This document shows positions 1 through 8,800 of a stretch of 26,877 nucleotides of DNA, piece by piece. This stretch comes from CAYZMH01 sp964479445 (GTDB taxonomy: Bacteria > Bacteroidota > Bacteroidia > Bacteroidales > GCA-2748055). The notes under the pieces were generated by a model that did not search any database, was not told the origin of the DNA, and was given only the letters and a program-made list of their open reading frames with translations. The DNA is taken from NCBI GenBank assembly GCA_964479445.1, contig CAYZMH010000048.1, forward strand, positions 1 through 26,877. Reading direction: 5' to 3'. The position numbers and the translations under genes were made by a program. Positions within the stretch are counted from its first letter, which is position 1. Each line of letters starts with the position of its first letter.

Positions 1-104
1 AGCTGTCCGCACAAATGGTACATATTGTTCGGAAATCAGCCGATAAATAGGCAAGTAAATGGGTATGATTACCCTATGCACTTTATTATTTAACCTGTAT
101 TTCG

Positions 105-112
105 TATATTTG
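105..112 (+). promoter_or_regulatory. Possible Bacteroidota -7 promoter box
   Basis: TATATTTG matches the Bacteroidota -7 consensus TAnnTTTG exactly. It lies about 120 bases before the chosen start of the downstream barrel-like gene. I see no good TTG -33 element at the expected distance, so the assignment rests on one box in an AT-rich region. Confidence 0.35.
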
Positions 113-233
113 ATAGAAGAGCAGCATCGCCAACAAACTGCAAAAAAGGTGTTTTGAACGTAAGTTTTTCTTACCTTTAATCACCATCCTGTCGAAATAA
201 ATGCATGATAAACCCACACCAAAAACCATCCGC

Positions 234-1094
234 ATGATAAAAAAAAGTACCCGCCTGAGCATTCTACTTCTTTTGATCTCTTCCGTCGGAATGGCCCAGG
301 ATGCCTCCATGGAATATACGTCAGAAGATAATAACTTGAAATTCTGTGCAGTAGCTGAAATTGGTTTCCTGTCTGTACTGAAGCATCAGATCCAGTTCAG
401 CAACAGTGGCACGTACATCAATTATGTCCAGGAAGGCGGACAGGATGTATTGTTTCCAGTCAACAGGCTCTCCCTGGAGCTGGAAATCAAGGAAAAGCAT
501 ACGCTTACACTCCTGTATCAACCCTTGAGATTAGAATCTACTACGCTTCTGCAAAGGGACCTGGTAATCGATGAACTTCTCTTTCCCGCAGGAACAAGTG
601 TGAACTTTTTATACAACTTTCCTTTTTTTCGTTTCAGCTATCTGAAGGAATTGGCACCAAACAACCAAAAATTCGACTTTGCCCTGGGGGCCTCGCTACA
701 GATCCGGAATGCGACCATTAGTTTTGAGTCTACGGACGGCAGCCTGTTCCGCTCCAACAGGGATATCGGACCGGTTCCGGTACTAAAATTCAGAACACGG
801 TATAAGGCCAGCGACCTGACATATACTGAAATTGAAGCAGATGGTTTCTATGCACCAATCAGTTACCTCAATGGCAGTGATAATGAAGTGGTCGGGGCCA
901 TCCTAGATGCCAGCCTGCGCCAGGGTTTACATGTGACTGACCAGGTCGGGGCATTTCTGAATCTACGATACCTTGGCGGTGGCGCAGTGGGGTCTTCCGA
1001 CAATGACCCGGGACCGGGTGATGGATACGTAAAAAACTGGCTGAACTTTCTTACCATGACCTGCGGATTCATCTATGAGTTCCCTGCTTTCTGA
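234..1094 (+). CDS. Putative outer-membrane beta-barrel protein
   Basis: I do not recognise a named family. From the ATG at 234 the protein begins MIKKSTRLSILLLLISS and has a clear signal peptide ending near GMAQ. An in-frame ATG at 201 would add eleven polar residues ahead of the signal peptide, so 234 is preferred. The mature part (about 265 residues) alternates hydrophobic and polar residues, is rich in aromatic girdle-like positions (for example NFLYNFPFFRFSYLKE), and ends in an aromatic residue (GFIYEFPAF). A C-terminal Phe is typical of outer-membrane barrels assembled by the BAM complex. No enzyme motif is visible. It stands alone on the plus strand and is convergent with the Hip operon. 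The barrel reading is inferred from composition only. Confidence 0.55.
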   Translation: MIKKSTRLSILLLLISSVGMAQDASMEYTSEDNNLKFCAVAEIGFLSVLKHQIQFSNSGTYINYVQEGGQDVLFPVNRLSLELEIKEKHTLTLLYQPLRLESTTLLQRDLVIDELLFPAGTSVNFLYNFPFFRFSYLKELAPNNQKFDFALGASLQIRNATISFESTDGSLFRSNRDIGPVPVLKFRTRYKASDLTYTEIEADGFYAPISYLNGSDNEVVGAILDASLRQGLHVTDQVGAFLNLRYLGGGAVGSSDNDPGPGDGYVKNWLNFLTMTCGFIYEFPAF

Positions 1095-1153
1095 AGAAGA
1101 CTTTAGATCCTCACATGATGCACCATTGATAGCGGGTAGATTTGAGCAGTCAG

Positions 1154-2083
1154 TTAAATACCCAGTCTTGCAAATCGTGACTCAACAACATCGATATATT
1201 TCTCCTTCATCTCATCAGGCAGAAAGGAAGCATGAATTTTTTTTATCCAATGAGGTTTTGCATTAAAAATTTCAGTTACTGTATTTGTGATTATCTTATC
1301 ATTTAATTCACAACATTCTCCACCAAAGTAGTTGATCAGTATTTGTTTTGTAAGATTTCTTTTTTTGCCTTTTAATGTTAAAGCTATCTCCTCGGAGGCG
1401 TTTTTTAATTCAATGGTTGTATTTAACAAATCATAGCAGGGAGATATCTCAATTTTGCCATTCTGATTGATAATAGAGAAGTTTTTAAGGTGCATATCTT
1501 CGTTCCCTGTAACGAAACAGAATAATACAAGCTTAAAAAGCTTTACCTTTTCGATGGCAGGAAAAGTGCAATACGCATTAATAAGTTTAACTACTTTTTC
1601 CATGCTGTAGTTATATTTGGTATCACGAGTTAATCCTGCCAATTGAGCAAAATCTTCAATCGGGATTTTATCCTTTTGACCTTTCCGGTCAAATCTTTTT
1701 ATGAAATAAGTTAATGTGCCATCTTTTGCCCATATCATGCCATGAGGCGGTATATCTAAACCAATGTAATCTGCCAGGCGCATTGTCAAATCTTCATTCT
1801 CCGGCATCTGAGGATAAAAATGGTGCTGAGGCTTAAGCAAATACCTCCCGTTTCTATCTACAATGTCAAATTTTTGTTCCTTTATGTTTAAAACCGCACT
1901 TAGCTTGGGTTGAATTCCCTGAATGGACATTTTACTGCTTCGGTAATAGGCTTCTTTCCTCTGTTCTTCAGCAGTATATTCGAGTTGCTTTAATTGGGAC
2001 AAACCGGATGCTAATAATTTAAGCCCTTTTTCACTATACCTTCTGTCCCCGCATGGTAAATATGTGATTGGACATCTGTTCAT
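1154..2083 (-). CDS. HipT-like serine/threonine kinase toxin (HipA C-terminal domain)
   Basis: This is a 309-residue HipA-type kinase that lacks the HipA N-terminal domain, which is encoded by the preceding gene. Visible motifs are the Gly-rich loop SIQGIQPKLS (53-62), the ATP-binding Lys in YLLKP (about 84), RFDR (130-133), the catalytic loop TGNEDMHLKN with Asp196, and the metal-binding PCYDLLNT with Asp218. In the enteropathogenic E. coli HipBST system the kinase of this short form phosphorylates TrpRS and is neutralised by HipS; that role is known for the family, not shown here. The start overlaps the upstream stop codon (ATGA), so the two genes are translationally coupled. The second serine of the autophosphorylation pair known in HipT is a Gln here (S-I-Q). 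The region is AT-rich compared with its neighbours, suggesting transfer. Confidence 0.85.
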   Translation of the reverse strand: MNRCPITYLPCGDRRYSEKGLKLLASGLSQLKQLEYTAEEQRKEAYYRSSKMSIQGIQPKLSAVLNIKEQKFDIVDRNGRYLLKPQHHFYPQMPENEDLTMRLADYIGLDIPPHGMIWAKDGTLTYFIKRFDRKGQKDKIPIEDFAQLAGLTRDTKYNYSMEKVVKLINAYCTFPAIEKVKLFKLVLFCFVTGNEDMHLKNFSIINQNGKIEISPCYDLLNTTIELKNASEEIALTLKGKKRNLTKQILINYFGGECCELNDKIITNTVTEIFNAKPHWIKKIHASFLPDEMKEKYIDVVESRFARLGI

Positions 2084-2394
2084 TCAATGATCTCTTTTAC
2101 TGTGATTGCTCCAACTACATCATCTCCTACGGCAATTAACTGTGAGAACAGGTCATCCCTGTCAATTTTATTCAATTTCAATAAACCTTCTAACTGAATA
2201 CCCTCCGGGAGTAATCCTTCAAAGAAAGGCGGGAACTTATCATATATATACTTCTTTTGGGATGTCAGCATAGTCCGGGATACTTCAAGTCCGTCATACC
2301 CCTCGTTATACTCAAAAATGTATTCAGCACCCTGCTTTATTTCAGATAGAATACCTGCTTCAATTCCGTTTACAAACACTTTAGCTTTTCTCAT
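2080..2394 (-). CDS. HipS-like protein (HipA N-terminal subdomain encoded separately)
   Basis: The 104-residue product corresponds to the HipA N-terminal (couple_hipA) domain as a free-standing protein. It begins MRKAKVFVNGIEAG and carries the family's hallmark FPPFFEGLLPEG stretch. The ATG at 2394 is chosen because it starts at the conserved first strand; the open frame could reach 2442 but would add residues with no family match. The start lies inside hipB (14-base overlap) and the stop overlaps the kinase start. In the E. coli HipBST system the equivalent small protein, HipS, is the antitoxin and the HTH protein HipB augments it, so the same role is inferred here. An alternative reading is that it is simply one half of a split HipA that reassembles with the kinase. 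Confidence 0.8.
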   Translation of the reverse strand: MRKAKVFVNGIEAGILSEIKQGAEYIFEYNEGYDGLEVSRTMLTSQKKYIYDKFPPFFEGLLPEGIQLEGLLKLNKIDRDDLFSQLIAVGDDVVGAITVKEIIE

Positions 2395-2620
2395 TATCAA
2401 TATTCTGGTTATCGAGTAACGGACTTGTGAATCGCATATCAATATTTAAAACTTTCAGGACTTTCCTCAGGGTGTTGAGCTTTACTGTCTCTTTACCTTT
2501 TTCTAATTCAAATACAACTGTTTTCCCCACTCCCGCCAGTTCTGCAAGTTGTATTTGGGTAAGATTTGCAGCTTTTCGGTGAATCTTAATGATTGTTGCT
2601 ATTTTATCACGTTCTGACAT
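2381..2620 (-). CDS. HipB-like XRE-family antitoxin/repressor
   Basis: This 79-residue protein has a single helix-turn-helix of the Cro/C1 (XRE) type: LTQIQLAELAGVGKTVVFEL is the HTH, followed by EKGKETVKLNTLRKVLKVLN, the usual HipB continuation. It is the first gene of a three-gene operon and overlaps the next gene by 14 bases. HipB proteins dimerise and bind palindromic operators that repress their own operon. An 18-bp near-palindrome lies immediately upstream (2625-2642), with two further sites beyond it. The short acidic C-terminal tail (DNQNIDNEKS) is where a degradation or partner-binding tail often lies in this family. Confidence 0.87.
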   Translation of the reverse strand: MSERDKIATIIKIHRKAANLTQIQLAELAGVGKTVVFELEKGKETVKLNTLRKVLKVLNIDMRFTSPLLDNQNIDNEKS

Positions 2621-2624
2621 AATT

Positions 2625-2642
2625 TTACTGCTATAGCGGTAA
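2625..2642. promoter_or_regulatory. Operator-like near-palindrome O1 upstream of hipB
   Basis: TTACTGCTATAGCGGTAA is an 18-bp inverted repeat with one mismatched pair. It ends five bases upstream of the hipB ATG. An identical copy lies at 2747-2764 and a degenerate copy at 2686-2703. The position and symmetry fit a HipB operator; binding is inferred. Confidence 0.7.
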
Positions 2643-2685
2643 ATATAAGCAATTCTTTTATAATTACGAAGCTTTTTGGTTTATT

Positions 2686-2703
2686 TTACCGGTTTAACAG
2701 TAA
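2686..2703. promoter_or_regulatory. Operator-like site O2 (degenerate, inverted orientation)
   Basis: TTACCGGTTTAACAGTAA matches the reverse complement of O1/O3 at 15 of 18 positions. It is exactly midway between O1 and O3, 61 bp from each. Its centre is less symmetric, which suggests a weaker site. Confidence 0.5.
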
Positions 2704-2746
2704 ATATTACTAAAAAGGTTGCAATTCATATTGTATTTACTGAAAA

Positions 2747-2764
2747 TTACTGCTATAGCGGTAA
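2747..2764. promoter_or_regulatory. Operator-like near-palindrome O3
   Basis: This is an exact copy of the 18-bp O1 sequence TTACTGCTATAGCGGTAA, 122 bp further upstream of hipB and in the same orientation. It is the distal member of the evenly spaced set. Confidence 0.65.
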
Positions 2765-3026
2765 TTTTTTTGTAATGACCTCCTCCCTGAAAACCCCCAT
2801 TGGACCGAAATCATCTTATGAAGGGAAGCATTCAGCTTAACTTCGTTGTACAAAAGAAAAATACAGACAAGTTTTATGTTATATAATCTACTGCACAGCT
2901 GGCCGGGTTTGATTATATTAGCTTTTTTAAAAGATGAATACGGCTTACAAATGAAAAGGTTCTTCTACCTTTAGGAGCCGGTTTTATCCGATTGTTGAAC
3001 ATGTTGCATTATCAATTACATTCAAA

Positions 3027-4400
3027 ATGAAAAAAATAGTTATCTCCCTGTTCGCGTTATTCATTGCTGTTGCTGCCTGGTCCCAGGAACTGAGTGAAGC
3101 ATCCATTCAGAAGATCCGGGCCTCCCTGGAAATGGATGCCTACACAAAAGCCATGCAAAATGCACTTTCGAATAATGACCTGAACAAACTGGCAAAGAAG
3201 CTGGAAAACGTTGATGAAGACGATCATTATTTCACTTACAAAGTGGAGGTGAATGGGATCACCGATCAGAAAAGCTCCGGACGTTGCTGGCTCTTTACTT
3301 CACTCAATATGTTTCGTCCAAAAGCCATGGAGGTGTTCAACACAGCTTCCTTCGAATTTTCGGAGAACTACCTCTATTTCTGGGATCTGTTTGAAAAATC
3401 AAATCTTTTCCTCAATAATATCATTGAAACTGCCCATAAGCCGGTGGACGACCGCCTGGTGCAATGGTATTTCAAGTCCCCGGTCGCTGACGGTGGGATG
3501 TGGAGCAGCTTTGCCAACCTGGTAGACAAGTACGGAATGATCCCCGGGAGAGCCATGCCGGAAACACACTCGAGTGAGAATACTCGATACATGGTCAAAT
3601 ACATAAACCTGAAGCTGAAAGAAGACGGACTGGCGCTGAGGGAAGCAGCTAAAAATGGTGTCAAGGACAGGGAACTGAATAATATGCGCGAAGAGATGAT
3701 GAGCGAAATATACAGGATGCTGGTGCTGAACCTGGGTGTTCCCCCCACCGAGTTCCAGTGGAGATATAAAGACAAGGACGGGGTGCTTTCAGAATATACC
3801 ACCTATACGCCATTGGGGTTTAAGGAAAAAGTGCTTGGAGATATCCGGGTCTCCGATTACGTCATGCTGATGAACGACCCCAGCCGGCCTTTTAACGTGC
3901 ATTACGAGATCGATAATTACCGGAACGTGGAAGAAGGCGTGAACTGGCATTATGTGAACCTCCCGAATGAAAAAATCAAACCCATGGCCATCGAATCCAT
4001 CAAAAACGATATGGCCATCTATGCCTCATGCGATGTGGGGCAGCAACTGGACAGGAGCTACGGGATCCTGGATGTCGATAATTTCGACTACGAATCGGTT
4101 TACGGGGTGCGTTTTGAAATGAACAAGGCGGAACGCATTCAGACCCGTTCCAGCGGTTCTTCGCACGGGATGGCTTTGATTGCGGTGGATCTCGACGGGG
4201 AGGGAAACCCTGTGAAATGGCAGTTCGAAAACAGCTGGGGACCTGAAGCCGGTCATAAGGGGTACCTGACCTTTACCGATGAGTGGTTCAACGAATATAT
4301 GTTCCGCATTGTCATCCACAAAGATTTTGTCACGCCCGAAGTACTGGAGATTTACAACACAAAGGCAACATTGTTGCCCCCCTGGGACTGGATGTTTTGA
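3027..4400 (+). CDS. Exported C1B cysteine peptidase (bleomycin hydrolase/aminopeptidase C type)
   Basis: The 457-residue protein has the papain-fold C1B signature: Gln81 and catalytic Cys87 in DQKSSGRCWLF, His380 in SSGSSHGMAL, and Asn402 in WQFENSWGPEAGHKGY. Length and motif order fit bleomycin hydrolase/PepC, which are hexameric, self-compartmentalised aminopeptidases. The C-terminus reads LPPWDWMF, close to the conserved LPxWDPM tail that in this family lies in the active-site cleft and sets aminopeptidase specificity. Unlike the cytosolic archetypes, it begins with a clear signal peptide (MKKIVISLFALFIAVAAWSQ), so it should act in the periplasm or outside. It is transcribed alone, divergent from the Hip operon. 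The activity call is firm; the natural substrate is unknown. Confidence 0.9.
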   Translation: MKKIVISLFALFIAVAAWSQELSEASIQKIRASLEMDAYTKAMQNALSNNDLNKLAKKLENVDEDDHYFTYKVEVNGITDQKSSGRCWLFTSLNMFRPKAMEVFNTASFEFSENYLYFWDLFEKSNLFLNNIIETAHKPVDDRLVQWYFKSPVADGGMWSSFANLVDKYGMIPGRAMPETHSSENTRYMVKYINLKLKEDGLALREAAKNGVKDRELNNMREEMMSEIYRMLVLNLGVPPTEFQWRYKDKDGVLSEYTTYTPLGFKEKVLGDIRVSDYVMLMNDPSRPFNVHYEIDNYRNVEEGVNWHYVNLPNEKIKPMAIESIKNDMAIYASCDVGQQLDRSYGILDVDNFDYESVYGVRFEMNKAERIQTRSSGSSHGMALIAVDLDGEGNPVKWQFENSWGPEAGHKGYLTFTDEWFNEYMFRIVIHKDFVTPEVLEIYNTKATLLPPWDWMF

Positions 4401-4486
4401 TGCAGCCCGGTGATTTAACCAGGATTGAATTTTAGTGCTTCCCCTGGCAAAAGTTACATATACATGCTTGAGTTAAGAAACAAACA

Positions 4487-5818
4487 CTATTTGCTATCTG
4501 ACTCGATAAGTTCCACCTGCTCCATCCAGTAGTCCCAATGCCCGTCAACCACCTTCATAACACGCCTGGGACTCCAGTCGTCGTTATAAAGGCTGAAGTT
4601 ATTATCAGAACTGTTTGAGATTGTCACAAATTCCCAGCCAAATCGCGTTCCCTGGTTTAACGTATTCATCAGGATCTCCCGCAACGTTTCATCATCATAG
4701 TTCACGAAATCACTCCCGTTAAAGGTCATGTGTTCCGTTACGGCCCAATCCCTGTTTAACTCGTTTTTAACCTGGTATACTCGTTCATAGGCTTTGTCAT
4801 TCGGACTATCAGAGGGGAAATACCAGCTCCAGTTTACCTGGATAATATCTACGTTAGAAAGATGGGATAAAAATTCTACCGGATCCCCGTTTCTCCTCCT
4901 CGTTGTATTCTCTGCAGCGTCCAGATAGTCAACCGCGATGTAGGCATCCTCCCCGGCAACCTCCCTGTATGCTGCCGCATCCTCTGAAACCCACCTGCCT
5001 AAAAATTGTGCCCTGAACTTGTTCCACGTTGGATTCGTAACAAATGACTCCGGCATGGGGAAAGAATCCGGGAATTCAGATTCGGCATCCGTTACGCTGT
5101 TGCGCTCTCTCCATGTGGCATATTCAGATCGGGCATGTGCACTGTAACAAATGTTGATGGAACCCATGTATTGCGGTTCCACGGTTGTTTCAAAATAGAG
5201 GATTTTTCTTGTGTCAATCCCCTCTGCCAGGTTCTTAATAAATGAATGAACCGTTTCGCGGTACCCTTCATGGTAAATTGAGATAACATCGTGGTTAAAC
5301 CCATATTCCGTGTCGGTTACCCGGCGACCCCTGTCATTGATGCAATAGGCATCCGGATAAAGATCCCAGAACCCCGCGGGAATCTGTCCGCCCCCCACAG
5401 AATAGGTTTCGACCGATAAACAGGGAAACATTCCCTTTGCATAAATGGAATCGATCAGTTCATTTAATGGTTCAAGTGACACATCAATCTGACCGTCCCC
5501 GTTAAAATCAAAGTGATGCCAGTAACAATTGAGCTCGATTGTATTGTATTTTTTTTGCTTCAGTGTATCCAGATCCTCTATCAATTGATTCACTGCATCT
5601 TCCCGTGCAAAATTCCGTAAGGGTTTACCAATTTTTAAAAAGCGCCATGTGCCATCAAAATAAAATTTACCCTTTTTGATTTCCCATAAGGTGTAATCTG
5701 CAATCGCCCCTTCCGAAGGAGTTCCCTTGCCGGTATTCTGTTCCCTGGTAACGCAGCTGCACAGAATGATCATCGTCAAAAATGACAGGGATATAAATAA
5801 TGATCGTCTTAAGAACAT
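4487..5818 (-). CDS. TIM-barrel glycoside hydrolase-like lipoprotein (clan GH-A-like)
   Basis: The 443-residue product starts with a lipoprotein signal ending LCSC at residues 19-22, so Cys22 is the likely lipidated residue and the protein is membrane anchored. The body alternates predicted strands and helices as in (beta/alpha)8 glycosidases: YNTIELNCYWHHFD near strand 1, GMFPCLSVETYS, ILYFETTVEPQY (Glu214) and WAVTEHMTFNG (Glu362). Glu214 and Glu362 sit where the acid/base and nucleophile lie in clan GH-A enzymes such as GH5, GH42 and GH140. The residue before Glu214 is Val rather than the usual Asn, so this may be a divergent or new family. It is the last gene of the minus-strand carbohydrate run, 66 bp after the beta-helix gene. 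Substrate not predictable. Confidence 0.6.
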   Translation of the reverse strand: MFLRRSLFISLSFLTMIILCSCVTREQNTGKGTPSEGAIADYTLWEIKKGKFYFDGTWRFLKIGKPLRNFAREDAVNQLIEDLDTLKQKKYNTIELNCYWHHFDFNGDGQIDVSLEPLNELIDSIYAKGMFPCLSVETYSVGGGQIPAGFWDLYPDAYCINDRGRRVTDTEYGFNHDVISIYHEGYRETVHSFIKNLAEGIDTRKILYFETTVEPQYMGSINICYSAHARSEYATWRERNSVTDAESEFPDSFPMPESFVTNPTWNKFRAQFLGRWVSEDAAAYREVAGEDAYIAVDYLDAAENTTRRRNGDPVEFLSHLSNVDIIQVNWSWYFPSDSPNDKAYERVYQVKNELNRDWAVTEHMTFNGSDFVNYDDETLREILMNTLNQGTRFGWEFVTISNSSDNNFSLYNDDWSPRRVMKVVDGHWDYWMEQVELIESDSK

Positions 5819-5884
5819 ATCGTTTTCTTTACAAGGATCGTTTCATATACCCTCTGAAGCAGACACAACCCTCACCAGCAACCT

Positions 5885-8800
5885 TTACCGGGAACCGATC
5901 ACTACACGGGCAGAATGACAGACATCACCGCTGACCAGTTTGATCACATATATGCCGGGTGCCAGTCCGGGCAGCGTGACCCTGACCGGGGTAGCATTTG
6001 ATGTCTCCCTGCGCGTGTGGTAAACCCGCTTACCGGTCATATCAAAGAGTTCCACGGTTAACTTTCCGGTCTGATCCGGCCAGGCGATGTACATGTATCC
6101 ATCGGTGGGATTCGGATAGATGCGTGCAACAGCGGGTGCTGCATCCCGGGCGAAGGTATACTCGCCCACCTCTCCATAAAGCCCAAGTTCGGCCATCTGC
6201 ATCAGCCCCTGGGTATCGCCATTGATCCCGGTAATGTAAAGCCGGTACCGGTCGTACCATGATTCATTGTCAAAATTCCATACCCTGGTCATGAACCTCC
6301 GCTCCCAGGCGGGATTGTCCGTTACACTGTGCAGCACATCCCATCGTTCTGTTTCCCTGTTCCAGGCTCTCAGTCTCCAGTCACGCGGATCCCGGGAAGG
6401 CACATCGTTGGCTGACGTGATGGTGTACCCGTTTAGCCTGGTGAACCGGTTGGTCTTGATCTCCACCCAGGAGTATACATCCCGCACCAGGTACTTGGTA
6501 TCCACATCATTGTCGATCAGCATATCCACGGTCTCCCCCGGGGGAGACCCGGAACCGTGTTCTCCGTCGATCCACTCCTCGTCTTCATTGGAACCAATGA
6601 TAATCGTACCTTCGAGATCGGTAATGTCTACACCGGGAGGAGGAGCTACGTCACAGGTGCCGAAAAGGTGAGGATCCAGCACCATATCTTCCTGCTGCAC
6701 TGTCAGGTGCCGGTTTCCTTCTGCGTTGGCGCACGGACCGTCGATCGATTCCACCTGGATATGGGTGGCCGAATCAGCCCCGTCCTGGTAGGCGTATTTA
6801 TACACGAGGTTCTTTCCCACCATGTAGGTCCGGGTAACTTCAAAGATGGAATCCGCATCCGGATCAGCCATTTCATAACGCATGCTGTCCGCCTGGTCAA
6901 CCATCCATACATCGCCGCCCTCATACCGGTCGGTGATATCCCGCATGTTTACACGGAACGTGACATTTGCATATAGCGTCTCAGCCGTCATGTCAACGAA
7001 GAGATACACGTACCCGGAGCTCAGGGTTTCGTTAACCGCCTTGAGCCGGTAATGATAGGTGTTCTGCGTAATATCCGTGTCCCGGTAACTGACCGAATTG
7101 GCCGGCAGAGTGGCAATTTCGGTGTAGTTCGCTCCGCCATCTTCCGACCGTTCCAGGATAAACCCTGTTTCATCCGGCACCGCATCGCCCCACTGGATCT
7201 CGATGAACTCTGAGCCTTCTGCAGTCTCCAGATCAGAAAGTGAAAGATCCACCGGCGAAGCCAGGTGGTCGGCGTTGTGTTCTGTAAGCAAACCCTCTCC
7301 CTTCCACGACTGCAGCATATCATAGAGGGGGCCCTCCAACTGCTGAGAAATCGCAATGTTTTCCACAGCCGATGTTCCCAGCCTGTCTTCCAGTTGCTTC
7401 AGGTAGAGGCTTCGCGGAGCAACATGGGTTCCGTGTGAATCATAATATCCCCTGTACACGCCCGCCTGCGTGTTGTCCACATACCAGCTCAACACCTCGT
7501 TGCCGGTGTTGCCGATGGCATAGTTCAGGTGGCCCGCGGGAGCATCACAGATGATCGAAGGAGATTCGGTGTTCCAGAGGGTACTCTGAACACCGGCCCA
7601 GCTGTGCCCCGACCCCGATCCGTTCCGGTGCTCCAGGGCGATCATACTCTCCATTTTCAGGTTATCAAAGAGGGTTCCGGTTGCCAGTCGCTGGTGCGGT
7701 CCCTGGGTTCCCCCTCGCTCTGACACACCGTCCAGGAAGACATTGGGCCCTGGGATACGCGGACCCAGCACGTAGTCATGCCGGCCGTCGTCTGTGTAAG
7801 TACGCTGACAAAAATTGTGACTGGAAGCCGCGTCAAAGTAAAAGGTGTAGCGGTACCCCGCCCGCTTGGGTCCGAGCGGCTCAATAGAAGCACAATCTTC
7901 AATGGTATTGTGGTGCGAATCCCACATCTTGAATAGGGAATTGGAGGTGTGGAGAACCGTGATCTGCCTGATCCAGCTGTTTTCCGTATAGGAAAAGTGT
8001 ACCGCTGTTTTTAGCCTGTTGGGATTATCGGCCAGGCAGCTGGGGGTAATCCCGGTACCCACAAGCCGCATATTCTCTACCCCCACCCTGTTAAGGCGCG
8101 GTTCCGGATAGGTCAATTTCACAATTTCCCCGCCCCCGTATTTATCTTGCATGGGCATGATCACCGGGGAGTGAATCGCGATGCTGTCCTGCTCCACGTG
8201 GGTGATGATTCGTTCATAATTGAGGGTATAGGTATCGGTGTCCCAATCGATGTCCCCGTCTCCCATATACGCATTGGCATAGGTCTCATCCAACCAGGTC
8301 TGGTTCGGGGTAAACCGCACAAAAATGGTATCCCCCACGCTATACCCGCTGGCATCCTCCACATGAAATCCGTGGACGCCCGATCCCACGTAGGAATCAC
8401 TGATCCTGGTTTTATCACTTTGCCCGGCAGAGGGCCGTTGTGGCCGGGTGGCAATCATCTGGTGCTTCACTTCGAAAGAGGAGGTGAGTACAGTACCATC
8501 ACTCCCCTGGCCTTCCCCGCGGAGTACCACACCACTTTTCCTGATCTGCAACGCATCGCTTTGGGAAAGCAACGCATTGCCCAGTTCATAGCTTCCCGCT
8601 TTCAACAATACCGCTCCACGGTAGCCCTGTGCATCCGGTTCGAGTCCGGATACATAATCAATGGCCGCCTGGATCCGCTCCTGGTCATCGCCAAACTGCG
8701 GGTAGAGGGTCACTTTGACGGGTACATCGGGAATAGCCACCCCGCCTCCCATGAAGCCGCAATGTGAATAGTCGATCATAAGGTTGTCCGCGTTGGACTC

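Larger units (their letters stand above)
2621..3026. other. Intergenic region between hipB and the exported peptidase gene
   Basis: This 406-bp divergent intergenic region is AT-rich. The half near hipB holds the three operator-like sites. The half near the peptidase gene (2766-3026) shows no gene I can support. A TACCTTTA element at 2966-2973 resembles the Bacteroidota -7 box TAnnTTTG with one mismatch and could belong to the peptidase promoter, but no -33 element is evident. Confidence 0.5.

Noticed and set aside
201..233. Start of the first gene at 201 (MHDKPTPKTIR)
   Set aside because: The extra eleven residues precede an otherwise complete signal peptide that starts at the ATG at 234.
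1154..2620. Hip genes as a single broken hipA (pseudogene)
   Set aside because: Each part has intact ends, an ATGA stop/start overlap and full motifs; the split falls at the domain boundary, as in known HipS/HipT systems.
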